A DNA stretch of 64,000 nucleotides from HR10 sp964615335 (GCA_964615335.1 CAZTMT010000016.1:4224-68223), one strand, 5' to 3'. Shown: positions 15,807 to 29,040, numbered from the stretch's first letter. The notes: generated by a model from the letters alone, not told the origin. Made by a program: numbers and translations.

Positions 15807-17088
15807 CACAGTCCAGGACGTAGAGCAGGTAGCGGCGCTCCAGCTCATCCAGAGAGGGGAGATCGTGAAAGAGCGTCGCCTCCAGCGTCGTGGCCGCTCG
15901 CGTGCGTCGGAGGTGCGGGAGGGAGGACCGAATCTTCTCCGGAAGGTCTTCCGGAGCGATCACTCCGCCGCGGGCGTGGATGGCGGCGTACTCGATGCTA
16001 TTCTCCAACTCGCGCACGTTGCCGGGCCAAGGATAGGCCATGAGCACATCCAGCGCCGCCGGAGAGAAGGCTAAAGCCCGCCCGGTCCGCTCCTGCGCGC
16101 GCCGAAGGAAATACGCCGCCAGAAGCGGGATGTCTTCCCGGCGTTCCCGCAGAGGGGGGACGCGCAACGTCACCACGCTCAGCCGATAGTAGAGATCCTC
16201 GCGGAAGCGCCCGGCCTTCACTTCTTGCTCCAGATCTCGATTCGTCGCGGCGATCACGCGCACATCAACGGAGCGGGAGCGCGTCTCGCCCACGCGCTTG
16301 ATTTCACCTTCTTGCAGGACGCGAAGCAGTTTCACTTGCAGAGCTGGCGTCGTCTCGCTGATCTCATCCAGAAAGATCGTCCCCCCATGGGCTTCCTCGA
16401 AGAGCCCCTTTTTATCCGCGACGGCTCCGGTGAAACTCCCCCGGACATGTCCGAAGAGTTCCGCCTCCAGCAAGGTCTCGGTCAGGGCGCCGCAGTTGAT
16501 GGCGACGAAAGGATTTTGGGCCCGTCGGCTGTGCGCGTGCAGGGCGCGGGCGATCAGTTCTTTTCCCGTCCCGGATTCGCCCAGGATGAGCACCGTCGAG
16601 GAGGTCGGAGCGACGCGCGCGATCTCCTTATATAGCTCGATCATCTGGGGAGTGCGTCCGATGAGGCCCGAAGCTTCGTAGAGACGGAGCACACCGTCCA
16701 GGCTCTCATCCTCTCGGGCCGATTCCTGTGCGTGCAGGGCACGGCGTACGGTGGCGATGACCTCCTCGATCCGAAAGGGCTTGGAGATGAAATCGAACGC
16801 CCCCTCCCGCAAGGCCTCGACGGCGGCCTCCAGAGTTCCGAACCCCGTGATCAGGATGACCTCTGTGCGGGGCGATCGGCGCTTGAAGGCTTTGAGCACG
16901 TCCAGACCCGTGCGCGATTCCTTCAGGTTCAGATCAGCAATGACGCAGTCGAAGACGTCGCGCTCCAGATGCTCCAGGGCTCCTTGGGCGGAGAGGGCGA
17001 CTTCCACCGACCACTTCTCAGCCGAGAGGATCTCGCGCAGGAATCCGCATGTCTCCGGATCATCGTCCACGACGAGGATTCTCCTCAT
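15694..17088 (-). CDS. NtrC-family sigma-54-dependent response regulator
   Basis: The protein has 464 residues. The receiver domain has the acidic pair in ILVVDDDPE and the phospho-acceptor Asp52 (VIADLNLKE). The AAA+ domain has the Walker A GESGTGKE and the sigma-54 contact loop GSFTGA, a variant of GAFTGA. A Fis-type helix-turn-helix ends the protein (GNRSRAAEILGIDRRTLYR). It activates RNA polymerase carrying sigma-54. The ATG at 17088 has GGAGGAACG upstream and overlaps the kinase stop as ATGA. Candidate sigma-54 promoters occur at 8.07, 8.63 and 28.09 kb. Confidence 0.95.
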   Translation of the reverse strand: MRRILVVDDDPETCGFLREILSAEKWSVEVALSAQGALEHLERDVFDCVIADLNLKESRTGLDVLKAFKRRSPRTEVILITGFGTLEAAVEALREGAFDFISKPFRIEEVIATVRRALHAQESAREDESLDGVLRLYEASGLIGRTPQMIELYKEIARVAPTSSTVLILGESGTGKELIARALHAHSRRAQNPFVAINCGALTETLLEAELFGHVRGSFTGAVADKKGLFEEAHGGTIFLDEISETTPALQVKLLRVLQEGEIKRVGETRSRSVDVRVIAATNRDLEQEVKAGRFREDLYYRLSVVTLRVPPLRERREDIPLLAAYFLRRAQERTGRALAFSPAALDVLMAYPWPGNVRELENSIEYAAIHARGGVIAPEDLPEKIRSSLPHLRRTRAATTLEATLFHDLPSLDELERRYLLYVLDCVKGNRSRAAEILGIDRRTLYRMAERFGIVLDRTNAET

Positions 17089-18686
17089 GCTCGTTCCTCC
17101 GAAGCGGAGTGCGGCGCGGCCGGAAACGTGAGGCGAACGGTCGTCCCCCGTCCCGGCTCGCTCCGCACAGTGATCTCGCCCCCGTGTTCTTTGATGATCT
17201 GCCTCACAATGGCGAGGCCCAGTCCGCTTCCGGCCCCGTCGGGCTTGGTCGTGAAGAACGGCTCGAAGATGCACCCGAGGACGTCGGCGCTCATCCCGAC
17301 GCCGGTATCTTCGCATTCGAGGATGACAGTGCCGCTTTCTCCGGCGAACGCGCGCAGAGTGAGGCGCCCACCTTCCGGCATCGCATCCAGGCTATTATCA
17401 ATGAGGTTAATGAGCACCTGCTGGAGCTGTTCGGGCGATCCGAGGATCTCGGGGAGATCGGGGGCCAGCTCCATGAGAAGTTCGATCTGTCGATCCTTCA
17501 GAGTCGGAGCGACGATCTCAGCGACGTGCTCAAGCAGAAGCCCCACGCGGAGCGGGACTCGCTCCGGCCGCGGTCGGCGCGTGGAATCGAGCACGTGGCG
17601 CACGATGCGCTCGATGCGTTCGATTTGTCCCAGAATGATATCCAGGCGGCGCGTCCACTCCTCATCCGACACGCGCGCGCGCAGCAACTGAATGTGTCCG
17701 GAGATGAGATTGAGAGGGGTGCCGATCTCATGCGCGAATTGAGCCGCAAGCTGGCCGGCTGCCGCCCACCGCTCCATCTGCAGGAGCTGACGTTGCAGCG
17801 CGAAGAGTTGCCGATTGGCCTGCTGGAGCTGCCGATTCCGCTCACTCAGTTCCGCCGTCGCCTCGCGCACGAGGACTTCCAGACGTCCCTGCTCGGCTTC
17901 CAAAGCTTCGGTCATCTCCCGAATGCGGGAGAGCAACGCGTTCAACCCCACGCTCAGTGCCCCCATCTCGTCGGGAGAGTTCACAGAAGCCCGAACGTGC
18001 AGCTCGCCCTGTTCGGCGCGGCGCATGACACTGAGAAGCTCCGCGATGGGACGATAGATCCATCGGCGGAAGAGCAGATGCAGAGCGGCCGTGATCCCCC
18101 CGACGGCGATCAGGAGAGCGAAACCGGTGAGCCGATTCAAGCGGTCCAGAAGGGATCTGTAATAGGCCATCTCCGCGCGCACGAGGACGAAACCGATGAG
18201 TCGCCCTTCGTTCTCAATGGGGGCTCCGGCGGAGATGCGATAGCTTCTCCCTTTTGCCTCCTCGATGCGAGAGGCGACCCGCCCCTGTTGCGCTTCGCTC
18301 AACAGATCAAGCGGAAGAAGCGGCGGCGGGGAATGGCCGGCGACCCCGACCGGAACCGCCACGACTTCGCGGACACCTGACGACGTCACCCCGTAGATGC
18401 GAATTTCCGCGATCTCGGCGTGCGCGCGTTGATAGTAGAAGGCGTCGTTTCGCAAAAGGGCGAGATTGTTCGCCACCTGCTCGGAGGAGAGATGTTGCGC
18501 CAGTTGGGCGGCCAAGAGTTCCGCTCGCCGCCTGTTCTCCTCCACAATGAGTGTTCGCGTCGCCGAGAGGTAGATCCAAAAGAGCACGCCGAAGATCAGA
18601 AGGACCAGCGCCAGGAGGGAGAGCGTGACCTTCGCGTGAAGAGTGAGAGGGCGCCTCCGTCTCTTGGATGCCTCCTCCATACGCAT
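17085..18686 (-). CDS. Membrane sensor histidine kinase (NtrB/ZraS-like)
   Basis: The protein has 533 residues. It has a first membrane helix (residues about 17-40), a periplasmic sensor of about 150 residues, a second helix, a HAMP domain (IYRPIAELLSVMRRAEQG), a coiled coil and a HisKA domain with the phospho-acceptor FAHEIGTPLN. The HATPase_c domain has NLIDNSLDAM, CEDTGVGM and GSGLGLAIV. It phosphorylates the NtrC-type partner encoded immediately downstream. The start at 18686 precedes the first membrane helix, and another ATG follows at 18680. No clear Shine-Dalgarno sequence is seen. The signal is unknown. Confidence 0.93.
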   Translation of the reverse strand: MRMEEASKRRRRPLTLHAKVTLSLLALVLLIFGVLFWIYLSATRTLIVEENRRRAELLAAQLAQHLSSEQVANNLALLRNDAFYYQRAHAEIAEIRIYGVTSSGVREVVAVPVGVAGHSPPPLLPLDLLSEAQQGRVASRIEEAKGRSYRISAGAPIENEGRLIGFVLVRAEMAYYRSLLDRLNRLTGFALLIAVGGITAALHLLFRRWIYRPIAELLSVMRRAEQGELHVRASVNSPDEMGALSVGLNALLSRIREMTEALEAEQGRLEVLVREATAELSERNRQLQQANRQLFALQRQLLQMERWAAAGQLAAQFAHEIGTPLNLISGHIQLLRARVSDEEWTRRLDIILGQIERIERIVRHVLDSTRRPRPERVPLRVGLLLEHVAEIVAPTLKDRQIELLMELAPDLPEILGSPEQLQQVLINLIDNSLDAMPEGGRLTLRAFAGESGTVILECEDTGVGMSADVLGCIFEPFFTTKPDGAGSGLGLAIVRQIIKEHGGEITVRSEPGRGTTVRLTFPAAPHSASEERA

Positions 18687-18808
18687 ACGGAATTTTAGCA
18701 GAAGCGCCTCGCGAAGGGCAGAGTCTGGCGCGGCGTGCATCCGTCCGAGTCGCTTCAGGGCGCAAAGAGGGAGCCGTCCGTGCGGGGTCAAAGAGCAACT
18801 CTCTGCAG

Positions 18809-19933
18809 CTAGGCCCGGGCCGCCGCAATGACCTGACGGAGCATCCACACGATAAGGCCGAATCCCACGCCGAGGAAGAGGAGGAAAAGAAGAAGTGGGC
18901 TCCACTGGAGATGGACCGGTTCTGCCGTCACGTCCAGGAATCGGCTGAGTTCGAAGTTCTGCACGACCTGACGGCTGATGGCGTTCAGCACCAGAGCGAG
19001 GACGTGAGTCAGGACGGTCGCTGCGACGCGCCCGCGTGTCGTCCCATAGCGCCATTGCCCCAGAATCAGGAGCCAGGGCGCGCCCGGGCTGAGGGCCGTC
19101 AGCGCGGTCACCAGGCCAAGCGAGCCCGCGAACATTTTCTCCCGCAGGTCTTCCGGCCATGTCCCGAAAACGTACCAGGAGCCCGTGAGCGCGAATCCCA
19201 CAATCCCGCTGGTGGAAACCCACAGGGCCATCCTCCGAGCCGCCGCGCGATATTCCGGTCGTTCGGAACGCGCGAACCATTCGGCATCCACGAGAATGAA
19301 GACGGCTGTCGTCCCCAGCGCCAGCGCGAACATCATGAGCCAGCGGGGCCAAAACGTCGGATCCTGCGTGTTCAGCGCCGTTCCCAGCGAGGCTCCGCCG
19401 ACGCTCTGATCCAGCCATAATCGGGGCCACGCCGACACGTTCGTCATCAGACTGAAGGCATTGGAGAAGAAGAAGCCGATCAGCAGAAACAGCACGGCCG
19501 TCGCCCATCCGATGGCCTGACGCCAGCGCGAGATCCTCGGGGCGTTCGAGCGCAGTCCGGCGACATAGAGGTACACACCGTAATAGGCGAACGTGAGCAT
19601 GAGGATGATGCTCACCCACGGCCAGGCCATCAGGATCGTCGCCGGGTAGAAGGCCTTGTCGTACACGACCTGCGTGAAAAGCAGAGGGACAATGCCGAAG
19701 TTAATCCCGAGCGCGATCACAATCGGCATCGAGCGCATCAGTCGGCATGAGAGCCGCTGGGCGTGTTCTCCCCCACGCCACTGCAGCAGCATGGCCAGAG
19801 GAATGCCCGCATACCAGATGTGCATGGGGATCATATGCAAGATGAAGCCGAGGACTTTGAGCACAAGGAGGAACTCGTACGGAGCGGGATAGCCCAGAGG
19901 GCTCGACGGTCCGATCAAGCTCGTCGGGTCCAT
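18809..19933 (-). CDS. bd-like oxidase second membrane subunit (CydA'-like)
   Basis: The protein has 374 residues and eight or nine hydrophobic segments. The first helix carries His residues (FILHMIPMHIWYAGIPLAM) that could bind haem. It is not a standard CydB. Its layout and position 9 bp after the CydA-like cytochrome c gene suggest the CydA-related second subunit found in divergent bd-type complexes. AGGAGGCG precedes the ATG. It may also serve as a haem-containing quinol-oxidising membrane protein of another complex. Confidence 0.6.
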   Translation of the reverse strand: MDPTSLIGPSSPLGYPAPYEFLLVLKVLGFILHMIPMHIWYAGIPLAMLLQWRGGEHAQRLSCRLMRSMPIVIALGINFGIVPLLFTQVVYDKAFYPATILMAWPWVSIILMLTFAYYGVYLYVAGLRSNAPRISRWRQAIGWATAVLFLLIGFFFSNAFSLMTNVSAWPRLWLDQSVGGASLGTALNTQDPTFWPRWLMMFALALGTTAVFILVDAEWFARSERPEYRAAARRMALWVSTSGIVGFALTGSWYVFGTWPEDLREKMFAGSLGLVTALTALSPGAPWLLILGQWRYGTTRGRVAATVLTHVLALVLNAISRQVVQNFELSRFLDVTAEPVHLQWSPLLLFLLFLGVGFGLIVWMLRQVIAAARA

Positions 19934-19942
19934 AGACGCCTC

Positions 19943-21319
19943 CTATCGCCCCTCTCCAAAATACATGCCGGCCGGTCGCGGTCGGGCGATCTCCAGCAAG
20001 TACTTTGTGAGCAGTTCGGCTTCCTCCGGCGTGCCGGCCCAGGGCGGCATGAAGAAATGGACTTTCTCTGGATGATTCACAAGCGTGTGCACCATATCGG
20101 GTGTCCACCCGCGCAGAAGTTGCCCGACGGCCGAGAAGCCCCGCCGTCCGGCATGACAATCATTACAGTGGTGCAGGAACAGGACTTCGCCGAGTTTCAC
20201 CTGATCAGCTTCGGGCAACGAGAGCAAGCGCGTGGAATCAATGCGCCCATCCCGGAGAACCTGAGGGTAGTGGTGGCTCACCCAGGCTTTCGTCCAGGTC
20301 CCGGCTTCCAGAAAACCGCTGCGACGAAGGTGGGGCACCTGTTCGGCATAAATCTGATTCCCCAGGACGACATTGTAGATGATGTAGGGCTTCCGCACGG
20401 CCTCGCGAATGTACTCGCCGGTCGTGATCGCCACCAGGCCGAAGGTGAAAAAGAGCAGGGCGAATCCGGGAGAGAGCCATCCCGGATTCCGATACGGCCC
20501 CAGATACAGCATGAAGAAGACGGCGATCGTGACGGCGAAGATGAGGACGACCAGGATATTCAGAGTGCTCGCCGCCGCCAGAGCCGCCTTCGCGGATTCC
20601 GGTAAAGCGAGGTACCATCCGATCCCTCCCAGAGTGATCAGAAGCGAGCCCCAAAGAGCCGGACGCGCCGAGCGCGCGGCGATCAGGTCGCGCAAGGACG
20701 AATCCTTGACCGTGAAGGACGCATGCAAGTAAACATAGAGCGACGCGAGCAGAAACGAACCTCCCGTCCGCGCGAGGACTTGTGGGATGAACTGAGGGTT
20801 CAGGAAACCCGCCCAAAACGTCCGTTCTTCAGGCCACCGTCCCGGATTCAACATGAACGCCGTGATGCCCGTGATGAGCACCAGGCTCATCCACGCCGAT
20901 CCGGCATAGATCCATCCGACGCGCACATGCGTTTTCGGATTCAATCGTCCCCAGAGGTAATAGAAGATGAACGCCGAGACGATCTCCAGCACGAAGGTGA
21001 CGTATTCCATCGCCCATCCGAAGACGAAGATGTGGATGAGCGTCTGCGTGGCCAAGGGCGAGGCGACGCCGATCGTCCACCAGATGCCGACACCGGTTAT
21101 CGCTCCGTAAACGACCGTGATCAGGATGAAGAACCCCGCGTGCTTTTTCAAATAGTCCAGATACTCGCGGTGGTTCCGCCTGTAGGCGTAGGAGGTCTCG
21201 ACGGCCAGGAAAAGCCCTCCGCCGACAGCATAGTGAGCAACCCAGACATGGAGCACGGCGATGAGAACGATGAGCATGGGGGACGTGAGAAACGGGACAT
21301 ACCACCACGGGTAGGACAT
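19943..21319 (-). CDS. bd-like oxidase large subunit fused to cytochrome c
   Basis: The protein has 458 residues. The N-terminal part resembles CydA: an early His (VLHVWVAHYAVGGGLF), Glu-bearing helices (FGWAMEYVTFVLEIV) and YYLWGRLNPKTHVRVGWIYA, which parallels the CydA helix-loop. About nine membrane segments are followed by a C-terminal periplasmic domain with the single haem c motif CNDCH (HHCNDCHAG) and a distal Met region (FFMPPWAG). Such fusions are placed in the OR-C branch of the bd superfamily. Electron entry from cytochrome c or a quinol, and O2 as acceptor, are inferred. AAGGAGGG lies before the ATG. Confidence 0.72.
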   Translation of the reverse strand: MSYPWWYVPFLTSPMLIVLIAVLHVWVAHYAVGGGLFLAVETSYAYRRNHREYLDYLKKHAGFFILITVVYGAITGVGIWWTIGVASPLATQTLIHIFVFGWAMEYVTFVLEIVSAFIFYYLWGRLNPKTHVRVGWIYAGSAWMSLVLITGITAFMLNPGRWPEERTFWAGFLNPQFIPQVLARTGGSFLLASLYVYLHASFTVKDSSLRDLIAARSARPALWGSLLITLGGIGWYLALPESAKAALAAASTLNILVVLIFAVTIAVFFMLYLGPYRNPGWLSPGFALLFFTFGLVAITTGEYIREAVRKPYIIYNVVLGNQIYAEQVPHLRRSGFLEAGTWTKAWVSHHYPQVLRDGRIDSTRLLSLPEADQVKLGEVLFLHHCNDCHAGRRGFSAVGQLLRGWTPDMVHTLVNHPEKVHFFMPPWAGTPEEAELLTKYLLEIARPRPAGMYFGEGR

Positions 21320-21435
21320 CGCGCCATCCCTCCTTCCGAGATCCCAAGAGGCGCCACCGAGGACTTCGCGGCTGAGTGCGACATCCCCGATCCCCTGTTG
21401 AGATAAGCTCTCGTGGGAGCCCGCATGAATTTTTT

Positions 21436-21465
21436 ATTTTCTCTCCCGAGGCTTGCATTGGTCAA
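21436..21465 (-). promoter_or_regulatory. Possible promoter of the bd-like oxidase genes
   Basis: On the minus strand a TTGACC box (21465-21460) is followed after 18 bp by GAAAAT (21441-21436) and then an A-rich stretch. It lies about 120 bp upstream of the start codon. The -10 element is only a partial match. Confidence 0.33.
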
Positions 21466-21574
21466 CGGGCGGTCGGATATGCCGTGAGCTGTTTCGGGTT
21501 TTCCTGAGTCGGCTCCCGAGTCTGACGCTCAGGCGGGGAGAGGACTTCTTCTCCACCGTTGGAGGGAGTCGTCC

Positions 21575-25215
<3,641 letters not shown>

Positions 25216-25219
<4 letters not shown>

Positions 25220-26598
25220 AGCTCTTCTTCCTCCTCGGAATCGGAACATCGGGAGAGCGAGGGCGAAGCGGGAAGGTCTTCCTCCTCAGGAACTCCGATG
25301 TGAAAGAGCGGCGGCAGGAGCTTGCGCTCGCGAGCGGCGCGGGCCAGCTCCTCGCGAAACTTCGGGTGCGCGATGCGGATGAGTGCCCGGGCGCGCTCCC
25401 GCAGATTCTTCCCATACAAATCGGCGATCCCATACTCCGTGATGACGTAATGGACATCGGCGCGCGTGGTCACCACCCCGGCTCCGAGCCTGAGCGCAGG
25501 GACAATACGCGAGACCTCACCCCCGCGCGCCGTCGAAGGCATCGCGATGATGGGCTTCCCTTGAGGAGCGTGCGCCGCTCCTCGGATGAAGTCGAGCTGC
25601 CCGCCAAAGCCCGAGTAGATGTACGTTCCGATCGAATCCGAGCACACCTGGCCTGTGAGATCCACTTCGATGGCCGAGTTGATCGCGACCATCTTCTCGT
25701 TGCGCGCGATGAGGAAGGGATCGTTCGTGTGATCGCACGGATGGAATTCGAAAAGGGGATTATTGTCCAGATATTTGTAGAGACGGCGGCTTCCGAAGGC
25801 AAATGTGCCCACGACCTTGCCCGGATGGAGCGTCTTCCGCGCTCCGGTGATCAGGCCGGCTTCGATCGCTTCCATGATCCCGTCGGAGATCATCTCCGTG
25901 TGGACGCCCAGATCGCGCTTCCCTCGGAGAGAGGCCCAGACGGCATCGGGGATGCTGCCGATCCCCATCTGAAGTGTCGCCCCGTCCTCCACCAGCTCCG
26001 CTACATATTCCCCGATCCGCCGTTCGACGTCGGTGAAACCGGAGCGCTCCAGTTCCAGCAGCGGACAGGAGACTTCGACCAGTCGCGTGACGCGCGAGAT
26101 ATGCACGAAACAATCGCCGAGCGTGCGAGGCATCTGGTCGTTGACCTGAGCGATGACCACGCGCGCGCTCGCGACAGCCGCCATCGTCGCCACGCATTCC
26201 ACCCCCAAGCTCATGAAGCCGTGTTCGTCCGGCGGGGTCGTGTGAATCAGGGCGACGTCCAGAGGCAGGCGTCCGGTCTTGAAAAGACGGGGAACCTCAT
26301 GGAGATGGATCGGGACATAGTCGGCGCGCCCCTCATTGACGGCCGCACGATCGGCCGGCCCGACAAAGAGCGAATTGTGGCGGAAGTGGCCGTGCATTTC
26401 CGGTCGAGAGAGGGGATCTTCGCCCGCCAGCAACACGTGGATCACCTCGACGTCCCATAGTTCCGAGGCGCGAGCGGCCAGAGCGTTCAAAAGGACCATG
26501 GGCGTCGCGGCATTCCCGCTGACGAAAAGACGATTGCCCGAGCACACAAGCGCGACGGCTTCTTCGGCCGTGACCTTCCGCTTTCGATATTCATCCAT
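25216..26598 (-). CDS. Acetyl-CoA hydrolase/CoA-transferase family protein
   Basis: The protein has 460 residues. The family moves CoA between acetyl-CoA and carboxylates such as acetate, succinate or 4-hydroxybutyrate. The catalytic Glu is Glu235 in HTEMISDG, matching the active-site position of 4-hydroxybutyrate CoA-transferase. ALIHTTPPDEHGFMSLG and ITEYGIADLYGKNLRER are family signatures. The last 25 residues are Ser/Glu-rich. The ATG at 26598 lies inside the end of the upstream alanine dehydrogenase-like gene (8-bp overlap) and lacks a Shine-Dalgarno sequence, so coupling is likely. An ATG at 26607 is an alternative. With nifJ it would conserve the acetyl-CoA bond energy. Confidence 0.88.
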
Positions 26599-27739
26599 CC
26601 ACCGCATCGTGAGCGTGCTCAACCAAACGCCCCAAATCCGCGCGCGGGAGATCGGAGGGAGGGAGGATGTCGGTGAGATACCCGGCGAAGGCATACAGGC
26701 CATGGCGCAAGGCCACGTTCCTCTTCAGGGCCTCCAGCGTCCCGTAGTGCGCGATCTCCCGCACGTAGGGCAGCAGCGTGTTCGTCAGGGCATGCGTGGC
26801 CGTGCGCGCGACCATGGCCGGCACGTTCGGTGCGCAGAAATGCGTCACACCGTAGGCCGTGAAGAGAAAGTCCTCGCTCGGCGTGAGCGTGGACGTCTCC
26901 ACGCATCCTCCCTGATCTATGGAGAAGTCAATGATGACACTCCCCGGACGCATGCGTTGAACCATCTCTCGGGTGACAAGAATCGGCGCGCGCTGTCCGG
27001 GCACGAGCACAGCGCCGATGAGAACATCGGCGAATGCGACGAACTTCTCGATGTTGCTGGCCGTCGCCAGAGCCGTCACCACCCTCCCCTCAAAGAGCTT
27101 ATCCAGCTCCAGAAGCCGCTTCATATCTTTGTCCAGAACATAGACGGTGGCTCCGGCGCCCACGAATGAACGGGCGGCATAGTACCCGAGCGTCCCTCCG
27201 CCGAGAATCACGACATCTGCCGGAGGAATCCCGGGAATTCCGCCCAGGAGAATCCCTCGCCCTCCCGACGTGCTCTCCAGAAGACGACTCGCAATCTGAA
27301 CAGCCATCTTCCCGGCGATCTCGCTCGAGGCCCGAAGGATCGGTAAAGCCCCATCGGGCTCCTGAACGATCTCCAGGCCGATGGCCGTCATGCGCTTCGT
27401 GACCAGAAGCTCGAGCAGCTCGCGGGGCGCTACGGCCAGATGCAAAAAGGCCATCAGCGTGGATCGCTCGTTAAAAAATTCCCACTCCTCGGGCGCGGGA
27501 CGCTGCACCTTGACAACGAGGTCCGCGCGTCGGATCGCCTCTTCGTTGGAGTAGACCAGATGCGCGCCCACGGCGCGATATTCCTCATCGGTGAATCCCG
27601 CTCCGCGTCCGGCTCCTGAGGTCACATAGACTTCAGCTCCCAGGGCGACGAGCTCGCGGACGCCCGCCGGGGAAAGACTCACGCGTTTCTCCTCAATCCC
27701 TTTCAGCGCCGATCGTTCTTTGGGCACGCCAACGATCAT
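26591..27739 (-). CDS. Alanine dehydrogenase-like (Ald/PNT family) oxidoreductase
   Basis: The protein has 382 residues. It aligns end to end with alanine dehydrogenase: Arg in EKRVSLSP, Lys78 (VVKVQRP), His100 (AFLHLA), the Asp in DFSIDQGGCVETS and the NAD-binding VILGGGTLGYYAARSF. It differs from the canonical Ald at 48.4-49.5 kb in the KVQRP motif (usually KVKEP), so a related amino acid dehydrogenase is possible. GAGGAGG precedes the ATG. It is the first gene of the operon with the CoA-transferase and nifJ, and formation of pyruvate from alanine would feed NifJ directly. Confidence 0.82.
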   Translation of the reverse strand: MIVGVPKERSALKGIEEKRVSLSPAGVRELVALGAEVYVTSGAGRGAGFTDEEYRAVGAHLVYSNEEAIRRADLVVKVQRPAPEEWEFFNERSTLMAFLHLAVAPRELLELLVTKRMTAIGLEIVQEPDGALPILRASSEIAGKMAVQIASRLLESTSGGRGILLGGIPGIPPADVVILGGGTLGYYAARSFVGAGATVYVLDKDMKRLLELDKLFEGRVVTALATASNIEKFVAFADVLIGAVLVPGQRAPILVTREMVQRMRPGSVIIDFSIDQGGCVETSTLTPSEDFLFTAYGVTHFCAPNVPAMVARTATHALTNTLLPYVREIAHYGTLEALKRNVALRHGLYAFAGYLTDILPPSDLPRADLGRLVEHAHDAVDG

Positions 27740-28322
27740 GCTCGGGCCTCCTCAGGGGCGGAGCAGCAGAAGCCGTCCTCGTGGAAGGAACCAGAGACTC
27801 TGCGGCGGCCAGATCGGCTCCGCTCGCCGAGTCGGAACGGGCAGTCCTTCATCTGACGAGAATACCAGCCGGGAGGGCTCTCCCCCTGTATGCGCACAGG
27901 GTACGTCATCGCACTGACCTTGTGACCTGACATGGCGACCTCGTGATGGGCCTCGAGAAAAAGGCTACTGGCGGCCAGGCCTGTTTGTGGTGAGGTCTTT
28001 TTGGTGGAAGGCATGCAAGGCGAGGTCGGCCTGCGCCATCCAGTAGCCGATTTCAAAGAGCCCAAGGTCACGTCTATTCTCTCGGCATGCAAACGACGTT
28101 CCACAGGAAGCGCCAGGGATCTTTCGGGCCCCGACGCTATTGATCCTTCAAGACTTGCTTCCGAACTTCTCAGAAACTGCCTTTGGAACCTTGGCGCGTC
28201 TTGCGCGAAAACGAGCACTCGGTGGGGATTTTCCCCCGCAGACTCTCCCTTGTCCAGCAGTGCGGGAAGAAAGGCCCTCAGGCCCCATCAGGTGGACACG
28301 GCTTCTTCAGGGGTGCTCACGA
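27740..28322. other. Long intergenic region upstream of the ald-like/CoA-transferase/nifJ operon
   Basis: Open frames here have no recognisable domain, signal peptide or Shine-Dalgarno sequence, so I see no gene. The region should contain the operon promoter. A sigma-54-like site at 28088-28104 is the best candidate, and it would leave a leader of about 340 bases. Confidence 0.5.
28088..28104 (-). promoter_or_regulatory. Sigma-54-like promoter facing the ald-like/nifJ operon
   Basis: On the minus strand the sequence GTGGAACGTCGTTTGCA has GG and GC spaced by exactly 10 bp. It matches TGGNACG and TTGCA, with A in place of the first C of TGGCAC. The start would be near 28077. The long distance to the ATG at 27739 is a caution. 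Confidence 0.42.
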
Positions 28323-29030
28323 TCAGTCGCCTTCGGCTTCTTGCCTTAAGCGTTCGAGGTCTCGGATGATGAGCGTTCGATTCTCCACGGTAAGAACACC
28401 CTGCTGCTGCAGACGTCTGAGCGTGCGGGAGACCAATTCGCGGACCGTTCCGATGTGTGCGGCCAGCTCCTGATGCGTCAGATCCAGGGGGAATTCCAGG
28501 CCGCGAGGCGTCTGCTGGCCTTGCTGCTCGGCCTTCTCCAAAATCCAGCGGGCCAGCCGCTGCCCGACTTCCAGAAAAGCCAGGGCCTCGATCAATCCCA
28601 CAAGCCTCCGGAATCGTCCGGCCAGGGAGCGAATGACGCCGAAAGCGATCTCCGGATGCTGGCGGCAGAGCCGATGAAAATCGCTCCGGGGGATGAGCAA
28701 GACAGCCGTGTCCTCCACAGCCATCGCGGAAGCCGGATAAGGGCCTTCATCCAGAACGGCCAGTTCGGCGATCGGGCGCCCTTCGGATTCAACCGTCAGA
28801 ACCTGCTCGCGCCCTTCGATCGAGGTCTTGAAGATCTTCACCGCTCCCGAATGCACGACGAAAAGCCCAGGACAGGGCTCGCCTTCAAGAAAGAGGATCT
28901 CCCCTTTGCGGTAGAGCTTCGGTTGGGACGCTTCAGCCAGAGCCCGCAGTACCGGCTCCTCCAATTGTGCGAAAAAAGCGACCTTGCGCAATGTCTTCAT
29001 GCGGGTTGTGACATCTATGCTCCCTCGCAT
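28323..29030 (-). CDS. Crp/Fnr-family transcription regulator
   Basis: The protein has 235 residues from the ATG at 29030, or 225 from the ATG at 29000. The N-terminal half is a cyclic-nucleotide-binding beta-roll (YRKGEILFLEGEPCPGLFVVHSG, in parts, with the Glu-Leu-Ala strand IAELAVLD). A long dimerisation helix follows, then a Crp-type winged helix-turn-helix (LAAHIGTVRELVSRTLRRL). The N-terminal cysteine cluster of Fnr is absent, so direct oxygen sensing by an Fe-S cluster is unlikely. The neighbours include ferredoxin and nifJ, so control of redox or fermentative metabolism is a fair guess. Confidence 0.9.
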   Translation of the reverse strand: MRGSIDVTTRMKTLRKVAFFAQLEEPVLRALAEASQPKLYRKGEILFLEGEPCPGLFVVHSGAVKIFKTSIEGREQVLTVESEGRPIAELAVLDEGPYPASAMAVEDTAVLLIPRSDFHRLCRQHPEIAFGVIRSLAGRFRRLVGLIEALAFLEVGQRLARWILEKAEQQGQQTPRGLEFPLDLTHQELAAHIGTVRELVSRTLRRLQQQGVLTVENRTLIIRDLERLRQEAEGD

Positions 29031-29040
29031 GGCCGCGAGA

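Noticed and set aside
18687..19619. N-terminal extension of the sensor kinase frame
   Set aside because: The extension lies antisense within the bd-like gene and is not protein-like. The kinase begins with its membrane helix near 18686.
27740..28322. Minus-strand frame of about 160 codons before the alanine dehydrogenase-like gene
   Set aside because: It has no domain, signal or Shine-Dalgarno sequence and runs into the downstream gene's start region, so non-coding sequence is more likely.
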